Assembly (NCBI RefSeq): GCF_026015625.1
Contig: NZ_JAPDVG010000001.1
Span: 744,001 to 808,000 of the forward strand
DNA length: 64,000 nucleotides
Direction: 5' to 3'
From: Segatella copri
GTDB taxonomy: Bacteria > Bacteroidota > Bacteroidia > Bacteroidales > Bacteroidaceae
This document shows positions 9,225-16,520 of the stretch, in pieces (the stretch's first letter is position 1; the number at the start of each line of letters is the position of its first letter). The translations under genes were made by a program, and so were the position numbers. The notes under the pieces were generated by a model, which worked only from the letters and a program-made list of their open reading frames with translations, was not told the DNA's origin and searched no databases.

Positions 9225-10286
9225 ATGAAATTAAACATTGCAGTTCTCGCCGGTGATGGTATCGGACCAGAGATTATGAAGCAGGGCGTAGCAGTTATGC
9301 AGGCCATTGCAGAGAAGTTCAACCACGAGTTTACTTACAACGAGGCTATCTGCGGCGCTCACGCTATCGACAAGGTAGGTGATCCATTCCCAGAGGAGAC
9401 CTTCAAGACTTGTATGGATGCTGATGCTGTACTCTTCGCAGCCGTTGGTGACCCACGTTTCGACAACAACCCTACAGCCAAGGTTCGTCCTGAGCAGGGC
9501 TTGCTCGCTATGCGTAAGAAGTTGGGCCTCTTCGCCAATGTTCGCCCAGTAGCCACATTCGATTGCCTGCTCCACAAGTCACCATTGAAGGATGAACTCC
9601 TGAAGGGTGCTGACTTCGTAGTTATCCGCGAGTTGACTGGCGGTATGTACTTCGGTGAGAAGTATCAGGATAACGATAAGGCATACGATACTGATATCTA
9701 TACCCGTCCTGAGATTGAGCGCATCCTGAAGGTAGCTTTCGAGTTTGCCATGAAGCGCAACAAGCACTTGACAGTAGTAGATAAGGCAAACGTATTGGCA
9801 TCTTCTCGTCTCTGGCGTCAGATTGCCAAGGAGATGGAGCCACAGTATCCTGAGGTAAACACCGATTATATGTTCATCGACAACGCTTCTATGCGCGTAT
9901 TGACTGAGCCTACATTCTTCGATGTTATCGTTACAGAGAATACCTTCGGCGATATCCTGACCGATGAGACTTCTTGCATCACCGGTTCTATGGGCTTGCA
10001 GCCATCCAGCTCTCTCGGTGAGCACACACCATTGTTCGAGCCTGTTCATGGTTCATGGCCACAGGCAGCTGGCAAGAACCTGGCTAACCCAGTAGCTCAG
10101 ATTCTTTCTGCAGCTATGTTGTTGGAGCACTTCGGCTTGAACGAGGAGGGCGCCTTGATCCGCAAGGCAGTAGATGCTTCTCTCGATGCCAATGTCCGCA
10201 CACCTGAAATTCAGGTAGAGGGTGGTGCTCACTATGGCACAACTGAGGTTGGCGCATGGATCGTTAACTGGATTAAGAATGCTTAA
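9225..10286 (+). CDS. leuB: 3-isopropylmalate dehydrogenase
   Basis: 353 residues. It oxidises and decarboxylates 3-isopropylmalate to 2-oxoisocaproate using NAD+ and Mg2+. It begins with [10 protein letters not shown] near residues 8-17 and contains the isocitrate/isopropylmalate dehydrogenase region [13 protein letters not shown] followed by [12 protein letters not shown] and FEPVHGSWP. It is separated from the rest of the operon by about 240 bases of tandem and REP-like repeats, which could lower its expression relative to leuACD. No separate promoter is obvious. Confidence 0.96.
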   Translation: MKLNIAVLAGDGIGPEIMKQGVAVMQAIAEKFNHEFTYNEAICGAHAIDKVGDPFPEETFKTCMDADAVLFAAVGDPRFDNNPTAKVRPEQGLLAMRKKLGLFANVRPVATFDCLLHKSPLKDELLKGADFVVIRELTGGMYFGEKYQDNDKAYDTDIYTRPEIERILKVAFEFAMKRNKHLTVVDKANVLASSRLWRQIAKEMEPQYPEVNTDYMFIDNASMRVLTEPTFFDVIVTENTFGDILTDETSCITGSMGLQPSSSLGEHTPLFEPVHGSWPQAAGKNLANPVAQILSAAMLLEHFGLNEEGALIRKAVDASLDANVRTPEIQVEGGAHYGTTEVGAWIVNWIKNA

Positions 10287-10320
10287 TCTGTAAATGGATT
10301 TTTCGGCGCTTGATGATAAA

Positions 10321-10418
10321 AGAGGGTGTGTCATAAGTTTAAACAATGGCAGCCGAAGACGGGCTAAGAGCTTCTGCCCTTTCAGGGCGTATGGGAAGTG
10401 GCTTATGACACACCTTCT
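10321..10418. repeat. 98-bp inverted-repeat element (REP/MITE-like)
   Basis: The ends are AGAGGGTGTGTCATAAG (10321-10337) and the inverted copy CTTATGACACACCTTCT (10402-10418), matching at 16 of 17 positions with 13 contiguous. The interior carries the 22-mer GAGCTTCTGCCCTTTCAGGGCG (10368-10389), an inverted copy of the one before leuB. It holds no coding sequence and may also act as a terminator after leuB. Confidence 0.75.
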
Positions 10419-10491
10419 TTTCTTGTTGATTGTCCTGTCTTTCTGAAATTTAGTTCTTTTTGTAAACTCAAATAAGTTTTATAGTTTTTTA

Positions 10492-10523
10492 TTTGGCAGT
10501 TTGCAAAAGTCTTCTTAACTTTG
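10492..10523 (+). promoter_or_regulatory. Promoter of the TPR protein gene
   Basis: TTTG (10492-10495), 20 bases, then TAACTTTG (10516-10523). The -7 element ends four bases before the ATG at 10528, so the mRNA would be leaderless or nearly so. Confidence 0.7.
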
Positions 10524-10527
10524 CACC

Positions 10528-11241
10528 ATGAAAAGTTTTTATACATTATTATTGGCATCGATGGTTTCTTTGTCTGTATCTGCGCAGAACGTAGATGCCG
10601 ACAAGGCACGTGCTGCTCAGAATAAAGCCTTGCGCGATTCACTCTCCAAGGCTACAGAAGTGCTTGCATATCATCCCGACAGTATCGATCTGCGACTGAA
10701 AAAGGCTGCTTGGAATATCCAGTTGGAGCAATGGCAATATGCCAAGGATGATCTTGATAAGGTACTCTTTCTGAACAATACCAATATCGCCGGTTTGTTC
10801 TATCGTGCCTTTGTCAATGAGAAGTTGCTCCGTTATAACTTTGCGCGTCTCGATTATCAGAATCTTCTGGTACTTGTTCCTGGCAACTTCCAGGCGCAAC
10901 TCGGTCTGGCTTTGCTCAATGAGAAAGATAAGCATTATACCGAGGCTTACGATGGCATTAACAGTCTGATAGAGCAATACCCTGACAGTGCGATGGCTTA
11001 TGCTGCAAGAGGTGGCATGGAGAAGGAGAGGGGTATGCTTGAGCTGGCAGAGTTTGATTACGCCAAGGCGATGGAGTTGGATGCCGGTAATGAGGATTTT
11101 GCTTTCAATCATGTAGACATCCTGATTCTGCTTGGAAGAAAAGACGAAGCCTATCGTGATTTGAAGAAATTGCTCGATGCCGGTTGTCAGCCAGGCAGGT
11201 TGCAAGGTTTCTATGCAAGGTTGAAAAAGAAGAAAAAGTAG
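10528..11241 (+). CDS. Secreted tetratricopeptide-repeat protein
   Basis: 237 residues. A signal peptide occupies about residues 1-20 (hydrophobic core LLLASMVSLSVSA, likely cleavage after SAQ). The rest is helical with TPR-like pairs near 40-200 (for example YHPDSIDLRLKKAAWNIQL, YAAR..EKERGMLELAEFDYAKAMEL). It is probably a periplasmic interaction protein of unknown partner. An in-frame ATG at 10561 would remove half the signal peptide, so the first ATG is preferred despite the very close promoter. The lysine-rich end precedes a phosphoesterase gene after 28 bases. Confidence 0.85.
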   Translation: MKSFYTLLLASMVSLSVSAQNVDADKARAAQNKALRDSLSKATEVLAYHPDSIDLRLKKAAWNIQLEQWQYAKDDLDKVLFLNNTNIAGLFYRAFVNEKLLRYNFARLDYQNLLVLVPGNFQAQLGLALLNEKDKHYTEAYDGINSLIEQYPDSAMAYAARGGMEKERGMLELAEFDYAKAMELDAGNEDFAFNHVDILILLGRKDEAYRDLKKLLDAGCQPGRLQGFYARLKKKKK

Positions 11242-11269
11242 TATTTCAGAGTTATAAAAAGGAGTTTTA

Positions 11270-12103
11270 ATGATTAATATGACAAGAATGCATAAAATTA
11301 TTCCCTATATCCTGGCTGCCTGTTGTCTCTGTATGGTGGCATCCTGCGATACCGTCTTCGATGTTCATCCGTATGATGTGCAAATCGACGGCGATAGAAA
11401 TCTGAATGTTACCAATATTCAGAAGATTGAGGCTGCAGTAAAGTCGAAAGATACAATCCGTTTTGCTATGATCAGCGATTCGCACCAGTGGTTGGATGAT
11501 TTGAAGAGTGAGGTTAATGATATCAATCGCCGCAGTGATTCCCTCGATTTCGTGATTCATTGTGGAGACCTTACCGACTTTGGTGCTACCCGTGAGTTTC
11601 AGTGGACCCGTGACCATCTTCAGAAGTTGAAGATACCTTTCGTGGCTCTGCTGGGTAATCATGACTGTTTGGGAACAGGTAACCAGGCTTATGAGAAAAT
11701 CTTTGGTAATCCGGATTTCAGTTTCATTGCCGGTAAGGTAAAGTTTGTCTGCCTCAATACCAATGCTATTGAGTTCGACTATTCCCGCCCTGTACCTAAT
11801 TTCGATTTCATGGAAGAGCAGGTTAAGGCAGATGCAGATGACTTTTCGCGTACCATTGTCTGCATGCATGCAGGTCCTTATTCAGAACAGTTTAATAATA
11901 ATGTGGCTAAGGTCTTCAATTTTTATACCCATCAGTTTCCTGGTTTGATGTGCTGTCTTTACGGTCATGGTCATCATACCGAGCAAAATGACATTTATGG
12001 CGATGGCATCATCTATTATCAGGTGGCTAATGCCGCTAAGCATCAGTACTATATATTCACCATTACTCCAAAAGGTTATCGTTATGAAATTATTGAGTTT
12101 TAA
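11270..12103 (+). CDS. Lipoprotein calcineurin-like metallophosphoesterase
   Basis: 277 residues. The N-terminus is a lipoprotein signal with lipobox VASC near residues 23-26, so the protein should be membrane-anchored outside the cytoplasm. The metallophosphoesterase fold is shown by its ordered metal motifs: ISDSHQW (D and H), HCGDLTDFG, LGNHDCLG, a later MHAGPYSE and GHGHH. These bind two metals and hydrolyse phosphoesters; the substrate is unknown. ATGs at 11279 and 11288 are alternative starts. It follows the TPR gene by 28 bases, and its last 20 bases overlap the next gene. Confidence 0.9.
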   Translation: MINMTRMHKIIPYILAACCLCMVASCDTVFDVHPYDVQIDGDRNLNVTNIQKIEAAVKSKDTIRFAMISDSHQWLDDLKSEVNDINRRSDSLDFVIHCGDLTDFGATREFQWTRDHLQKLKIPFVALLGNHDCLGTGNQAYEKIFGNPDFSFIAGKVKFVCLNTNAIEFDYSRPVPNFDFMEEQVKADADDFSRTIVCMHAGPYSEQFNNNVAKVFNFYTHQFPGLMCCLYGHGHHTEQNDIYGDGIIYYQVANAAKHQYYIFTITPKGYRYEIIEF

Positions 12104-12809
12104 GCATATATTCATTCTGGGAGCTTTGCTTGCTGCAGGTTCTGTACAGGTTCATGCTGCCGATGAGGTTACCGGGAAAAGTGAGGAGTTGGAACTGACG
12201 GATAGTATCGTTCATGATACGCTGGTGTTGGCGGATGGCAAACTGACCCGATATGACCGCCGCATTATGCGCTACCGTAAGCATTGGAATTTGCTGATAC
12301 CTACTAGTGGTATCATTCAGACCTGTGGTAATATGGGTATTGTTTCGCTGGGTATCGGATGGGAATATGGTAAGCGCCGCCAGTGGGAAACGCAGTTCTT
12401 GTTTGGCTACATCCCGAAGTTCAGTTCTGACGATGAGAAGTTAACCATGACGCTCAAGGAGAATTTCATTCCTTGGCGTCGCAATATCGGTAAGGGCTGG
12501 TGGTTTGAACCGCTGGAGTGCAGTCTGTATTTCAATACGGTGTTCGGACATGATTTCTGGACAAAGCAGCCTACCAAGTATGAAAGCGGCTACTATCCGT
12601 TCTCTACCAGAGTCCGTCCTAATATCGCCTTGGGTGAACGTTTTAAGTATGATATTCCGCACAATAAACGTAAGCGTATCAAGAGTATTACGTTCTTCTA
12701 TGAGTTGGGTACAACGGATATCTACTTTATGCGTTTCTACCGTAACGGCAATGCCGGTTTCTGGGATGTCTTCGGCCTCTCTATCGGTGCCAAGGTGCAG
12801 TACCTTTAA
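12084..12809 (+). CDS. Probable outer-membrane protein, unknown function
   Basis: 241 residues from the ATG at 12084 (MKLLSFKHIFILG). A longer frame exists upstream, but the signal peptide at 12084 (cleavage near VHAAD) decides the start. The start overlaps the end of the phosphoesterase gene by 20 bases, indicating translational coupling. The mature part is rich in aromatic residues and alternating short strands (GIGWEYGKRRQWETQFLFGYI; the C-terminus ends in KVQYL), consistent with a small beta-barrel. I do not recognise the family. Its stop overlaps the stop of the convergent aminotransferase gene by four bases. Confidence 0.8.
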   Translation: MKLLSFKHIFILGALLAAGSVQVHAADEVTGKSEELELTDSIVHDTLVLADGKLTRYDRRIMRYRKHWNLLIPTSGIIQTCGNMGIVSLGIGWEYGKRRQWETQFLFGYIPKFSSDDEKLTMTLKENFIPWRRNIGKGWWFEPLECSLYFNTVFGHDFWTKQPTKYESGYYPFSTRVRPNIALGERFKYDIPHNKRKRIKSITFFYELGTTDIYFMRFYRNGNAGFWDVFGLSIGAKVQYL

Positions 12810-13969
12810 ACCAAAAACTGGTTGATGAGTTTGCTTACTCTGATGATATCTTCATCGTTGAGCGATGAGTTGCAAGGCAGACTCAGTTCTTCGTCAGCTA
12901 TTCTCTTGGCTACCGGAAATTCCAGATGATTCATTTCCGGATAGCATGGCTGCAGATAGGGTGGGCGGAAGTAATGAATCTTTGTGCCGACCCCATTCTC
13001 AGCCAGGAAAGCTTTCAGTTGGTCTCGCTTCGGGGTAAGGAAAGGGAAGACGTGGAAAACATTTTCATGAGCAGGAGAGATGAGTTTCGCAGCGATGCAT
13101 CTGTCCTTGATGCTGTCATCCAGATGCTCCAGATATAGCTGTACCTGTCTGTATCTCGCTTTCTGTTCGTTCTCAGGATATTGCAGTTTCACATTCAGTA
13201 CCGCAGCCTGAATCTCATCCATGCGCGAGTTGACGCCCTGGTATCTGAAGATGCCGTCTTCTATCTTTCCATATTCGTGTAGTGACATGATGGCTTCCGC
13301 CAATTCCCTGTTATTGGTAGTTACAGCTCCCGCATCTCCCAATGCTCCCAGATTTTTGCTAGGATAAAAACTGTGGGCGGCAGCATCCGAAAGATTTCCG
13401 GTATATCTTCTTTTCGGTGGTTTTTCAGAAGAGTCAGATAGAGTAGTGGAGCATCCGAATCCCTGCGCATTGTCTTCGAAAAGCAAGAGATGATGCTTCT
13501 TGCAGATTTCAGCAATCTTTGGAGTCCATGCCAGTTTGCCATAGAGATGAACAATCATGATGGCTTTGGTCTTCGGTGTGATTCGGGCTTCTATCAGTTG
13601 GTCATCTATCTGTAATGTATCGATATTGGCATCCACCAATACAGGTGTCAGTCCTACGCTGCTGATGGCAAGTACGGTAGCGAAATAAGTGTTGGCAGGC
13701 ACAATCACCTCATCACCTTTCTGCAACTTTCCGATAGCCAGTTCGCCCATCAGCATCAGTTTGAGCGCATCCGTCCCATTAGCGCAGCTGATGCAGTATT
13801 CTGTACCGATAAACTGTGCATACGATTTCTCAAACCTTTTTACGGTTTCACCTTGCAGATACCATCCGCTGTTGACCACCTTGTTGATAGCATCCTTTAT
13901 CTCCTTCTCGTAAGGCTCATTGATAGCCTTCAGATCGAGATAAGGTATCTTCTTTACTTCTGTTTCCAT
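12806..13969 (-). CDS. DegT/DnrJ/EryC1/StrS-family sugar aminotransferase
   Basis: 387 residues. It is a PLP enzyme that transaminates nucleotide-linked keto-sugars to make amino sugars for surface glycans. It begins IPYLDLKAINEPYEKEI, carries CANGTDALKLML (PLP phosphate region), FEDNAQGFG and the catalytic lysine in SFYPSKNLGALGDAG. The N-terminal block resembles FdtB/QdtB-type 3-keto-sugar transaminases, but the substrate is not assignable. It lies on the same strand as the polysaccharide genes and would once have been downstream of the priming transferase; a 5.7-kb stretch with mobile genes now separates them. It may have its own promoter near 14160 with a hairpin between promoter and gene. 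Confidence 0.9.
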   Translation of the reverse strand: METEVKKIPYLDLKAINEPYEKEIKDAINKVVNSGWYLQGETVKRFEKSYAQFIGTEYCISCANGTDALKLMLMGELAIGKLQKGDEVIVPANTYFATVLAISSVGLTPVLVDANIDTLQIDDQLIEARITPKTKAIMIVHLYGKLAWTPKIAEICKKHHLLLFEDNAQGFGCSTTLSDSSEKPPKRRYTGNLSDAAAHSFYPSKNLGALGDAGAVTTNNRELAEAIMSLHEYGKIEDGIFRYQGVNSRMDEIQAAVLNVKLQYPENEQKARYRQVQLYLEHLDDSIKDRCIAAKLISPAHENVFHVFPFLTPKRDQLKAFLAENGVGTKIHYFRPPYLQPCYPEMNHLEFPVAKRIADEELSLPCNSSLNDEDIIRVSKLINQFLV

Positions 13970-14060
13970 TGTTTCTTCTGTGATGATTTATACAAGTGAT
14001 AAGACTTGTTTCTATAAATAAAAACGGATGTTTTGCGGTATTTATTATATGGGGAGGTAT

Positions 14061-14100
14061 AAAAAAGACAAGAGCAGCTATCTTCTCAGACAACTGCTCT
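14061..14100 (-). terminator. Intrinsic terminator/attenuator-like hairpin upstream of the aminotransferase gene
   Basis: On the minus strand AGAGCAG pairs with CTGCTCT (14094-14100 and 14071-14077), followed by TGTCTTTTTTAT. It sits between a probable promoter (14160) and the start codon at 13969, so it could attenuate the aminotransferase gene or simply stop upstream transcription. Confidence 0.6.
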
Positions 14101-14159
14101 ACATTCAATAGGTATTAGTTTTCTTTAAGGTAAAAAGATTGTATTCAGGATAACGTTTG

Positions 14160-14187
14160 CAAAGGTACTAAAAAAAAATGAAACAAA
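14160..14187 (-). promoter_or_regulatory. Probable minus-strand promoter
   Basis: The minus strand has TACCTTTG at 14167-14160, a perfect -7 element. The nearest TTTG (14187-14184) is only 16 bases upstream, shorter than the usual 19-20, so the -33 part is weak. Confidence 0.5.
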
Positions 14188-14305
14188 AAAATAAAATGGC
14201 AACAAAATTACCATCAACTTAAAAAAAAGTTTTTAAAACCCTTTGCGGAGTCTTTTCTATTTGTATGAGAAAACAGAGTTTTATATAAATAATGCCAAAT
14301 AAAAA

Positions 14306-14355
14306 GCTGTGAAATGGAAAAACTGTCACGAAACCGTCTTTTTCCCTTTCACAGC
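14306..14355 (-). terminator. Strong intrinsic terminator after the transferase 3' tail
   Basis: GCTGTGAAATGGAAAAA (14306-14322) and TTTTTCCCTTTCACAGC (14339-14355) form a 17-bp stem with one mismatch. On the minus strand TTTTTAT follows. It lies just beyond the stop codon of the 13-codon transferase tail at 14366-14404, so it looks like the original end of an operon. Confidence 0.75.
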
Positions 14356-14365
14356 GTTCGATGTC

Positions 14366-14404
14366 TAAAATATTTTGCCAAACAGGTTGTTCATCATAGT
14401 TTTG
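14366..14404 (-). pseudogene. 3' tail remnant of a sugar-phosphate transferase gene
   Basis: The minus strand reads KTMMNNLFGKIF then TAG. The 36 bases at 14369-14404 match 35 of 36 with the 3' end of the intact transferase gene at 19697-19732. Immediately upstream the similarity ends and the frame meets a stop. It is therefore a scar of a second copy, followed by its own terminator, and not a functional gene. Confidence 0.75.
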
Positions 14405-14631
14405 ATTCGATATGCTCTCTATAAAAATGGTTACCATCAATATATAGTCAATATGCTATGTTGGGTATGATTCTTCCCAACAGTTAGACAAGGTGTCTTC
14501 CAACTCCAAATTCTTCTAAAATCAGGCCGAAAGTTCCTGCCTGCCCGCGCGAGAGTAAATCTTCAGAAATCACTGTCACCAGTGTCATCCTGTCATCCAG
14601 AAGTCGGTTGCTTCCGAGACGGAAATCAAAG

Positions 14632-14682
14632 ACTTACGATGCAAAAGTCAGTTACTTACGATATGAAAGTCAGGGACTTATG
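14632..14682. repeat. 22-bp tandem repeat, 2.3 copies
   Basis: Units ACTTACGATGCAAAAGTCAG.. (14632) and ACTTACGATATGAAAGTCAG.. (14654) are followed by a partial ACTTATG at 14676. Confidence 0.7.
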
Positions 14683-14699
14683 CCCCGTAATTCAGGGGC

Positions 14700-14762
14700 A
14701 CCTGCAAAAGCGTGTGGATGTGATTCACTAGAATTTGTGCATAGCCACATGCTTTTGCAGGT
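14700..14762. repeat. Long inverted repeat downstream of the AAA_14/DUF4143 gene
   Basis: ACCTGCAAAAGCGTGTGG (14700-14717) pairs with CCACATGCTTTTGCAGGT (14745-14762), 17 of 18 positions, with a 27-base loop. It starts eight bases after the gene's stop on the minus strand. No U-run follows, so it resembles an element end or mRNA-stabilising structure more than a terminator. Confidence 0.75.
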
Positions 14763-14770
14763 AATTCGAA

Positions 14771-16141
14771 TTATTTTCTCATTAATGCTAAGGCATAGAG
14801 AGGGAGGATGGAGACGTGTCTGATGGCATTGTCATCCTTTTTGTCTATGTATTCAAACTCCCCGAAGTTTTCCAATGAACAGCGGAATGCTTCGGTGAGA
14901 TGTTTTTCTCTCATAAATAGCCAAAGACTCTTCATGCCTCCTTGTGTACCCGATTTGATCTCTATAGGAGTAATCTTGAGAAGGTGAATCTCAAGATAGT
15001 CGATTTCGGCAATGCTATTGCCTGTCTTCTCCCAATAGAACATTTTTTGGCGTTGGATGCAAGGTTTGTTGCGCAAGATTTCCAATCCTGCAACCATCTC
15101 GGTCATGCCTCCTTTGTTGACCAGTTCCTGAGGAGTTCCTGTCATAATCAGCTCTATCAACTGCTGTGATAAATCGCCTTCCAGTTGAAGAACTGCCAAC
15201 AGCAAACCTGGGTCGAGGAAAAGAATCTTCATGCTTTTCTCGTTAGCTTCTGCGTCAAGTGGAATGCCATTGCCTGAAGTGGCAACCACTGGCGTTACAA
15301 TACCTGCGAGAGACAGTAATCGGATGGCTTCTCTAATTTGTGAACTTCTGTAATCTTTAGAAATGGTAGTGAATGAGAGCTTTTCGCCTGCTTGATGGCA
15401 AATGCCACGCATGGTGGTGCGAAGTAAATCGGGATTGACACGCTTTTTATATTTACCGAAGTCATCTTCGTAGGTCAAGATGATGTCTTCTTGTATGTTT
15501 CTGCAACGGTTGAAATCGTGCGTCTTGATCCATGCAAGTACACTCTCTGGCATGCCACCAACCAACAGATAGATACGGAAGTACTCGATGAGTTTCTCAT
15601 GGAAAGCTGTATCCAAAGGATGTTGGCTGTCGGATTCATTGCGCATGCTGATAAGTCCCTCTTCATTGTTGGCTACAAGAAATTCATCAAATGTCATTGG
15701 ATACATGAATAGGGAATGGATTCTACCGACTCCGAATGTTGGGAGTTCTTCGAGAGTAAATTCTAGTAATGACCCTGCGGCTATCACATGAAGTTCAGGA
15801 TACTCTTCCTTGAAAAATCGTAATGCCATGATGGCTTCAGGGCATTCTTGTATCTCGTCAAAGAAGAGCAAGGTTTTGCCAGCAATCATAGGAACCTTGA
15901 TATAGTTGCTGATTTTTTGTGTTATCATGTGAACGTCGATATCTCCTTGAAAGAAGGTCTTGATAGCCTTGTGACGTTCAAAGTTGACCTCTGCAAAATA
16001 CTTGAATTCTTTTCCAAAGTGTCTGACTGCAGATGATTTTCCTACCTGTCTAGCACCTCGGAGCAAGAGTGGTTTGCGCATGGAATCGTCTTTCCAAGCG
16101 ATAAGTTCTTTGTCGATATTTCTACTGATATATTCTTGCAT
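14771..16141 (-). CDS. AAA_14 ATPase with C-terminal DUF4143 (PD-(D/E)XK-like) domain
   Basis: 456 residues from the ATG at 16141; a 475-residue frame begins at 16198, but the shorter start follows an A-rich leader with AAGAAG and sits after a good promoter. Walker A GARQVGKS (29-36) and Walker B FFDEIQ (93-98) are clear, followed by the AAA_14 motif AAGSLLEF. The C-terminal domain has EIDYL..PIEIKSG (379-398), the D..ExK pattern of a nuclease-like fold. These genes are abundant in Bacteroidales, often next to mobile DNA, and have no settled function. Here it sits with two IS3-family elements between the priming transferase and the aminotransferase. Confidence 0.9.
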   Translation of the reverse strand: MQEYISRNIDKELIAWKDDSMRKPLLLRGARQVGKSSAVRHFGKEFKYFAEVNFERHKAIKTFFQGDIDVHMITQKISNYIKVPMIAGKTLLFFDEIQECPEAIMALRFFKEEYPELHVIAAGSLLEFTLEELPTFGVGRIHSLFMYPMTFDEFLVANNEEGLISMRNESDSQHPLDTAFHEKLIEYFRIYLLVGGMPESVLAWIKTHDFNRCRNIQEDIILTYEDDFGKYKKRVNPDLLRTTMRGICHQAGEKLSFTTISKDYRSSQIREAIRLLSLAGIVTPVVATSGNGIPLDAEANEKSMKILFLDPGLLLAVLQLEGDLSQQLIELIMTGTPQELVNKGGMTEMVAGLEILRNKPCIQRQKMFYWEKTGNSIAEIDYLEIHLLKITPIEIKSGTQGGMKSLWLFMREKHLTEAFRCSLENFGEFEYIDKKDDNAIRHVSILPLYALALMRK

Positions 16142-16167
16142 CTTCTTAATTATTTGATTATCAGCTG

Positions 16168-16199
16168 CAAAAATAATAAAAATATTGAAATCCGACAAA
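16168..16199 (-). promoter_or_regulatory. Promoter of the AAA_14/DUF4143 gene
   Basis: On the minus strand TTTG (16199-16196), 20 bases, TATTTTTG (16175-16168). The -33 TTTG is the end of the first 32-bp tandem repeat unit, so a protein binding the repeats would affect this promoter. Confidence 0.75.
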
Positions 16200-16266
16200 T
16201 AAATTGTACTAAAATGCTAAATTCCGACAAATAAATTGTGTTAAAATGCTAAATTCCGACAAATAA
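16191..16266. repeat. 32-bp tandem repeat, 2.4 copies, upstream of the ATPase gene
   Basis: Plus-strand units TCCGACAAATAAATTGTACT.. begin at 16191, 16223 and 16255 (partial, 12 bases). The two full copies differ by two adjacent bases. The array overlaps the promoter, so it may be an operator array. Confidence 0.85.
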
Positions 16267-16322
16267 TCAGTATTCTGTAGCAGTTCCCCAAAGTGGACTG
16301 TCTTATACGTGAAAAAGTTGTC

Positions 16323-16480
16323 ACCTTTAGGATGGTTAAACTAAATTTGTTACTATCTATTTTTCTTATCACTAAATGGGTTACGCATTTTTAATTTTAT
16401 CACTATATGGGTTGTCAGCGAATACCCATTATACCTAACTAGGTTACTCTTTTTAAGGAGCTATCCCTAGAAAGGTTACG
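16323..16480. repeat. Degenerate repeats with about 32-base spacing
   Basis: A motif like CACTAAATGGGTTAC recurs as CACTAAATGGGTTAC (16370), CACTATATGGGTTGTC (16401), ACCTAACTAGGTTAC (16433) and CCCTAGAAAGGTTAC (16465), at intervals of 31, 32 and 32. A weaker CACCTTTAGGATGGTTA is at 16322. The sequences between the motifs are unrelated. Confidence 0.6.
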
Positions 16481-16520
16481 GTGATGATATTCTTTCAAAT
16501 GCAAAGATACACATTTTCAA

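Larger units (their letters stand above)
14405..14770. other. Non-coding repeat-rich stretch after the ATPase gene
   Basis: No gene is supported. It contains GATTCTTCCCAACAG (14469-14483, repeated at 19584), a 22-bp tandem repeat at 14632-14682, the palindrome TGCCCC/GGGGCA (14681-14700) and a long hairpin at 14700-14762. Confidence 0.7.

Noticed and set aside
13917-14108. 63-codon minus-strand ORF (MNVEQLSEKIAALVF..) covering the hairpin upstream of the aminotransferase
   Set aside because: It runs through the terminator hairpin and into the aminotransferase gene in another frame. A short leader peptide cannot be excluded, but it has no diagnostic codon run.
16191-16480. 32-base periodic repeats considered as a CRISPR array
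   Set aside because: The tandem units have no unique spacers, the second series has highly degenerate motifs, and no cas genes are present.
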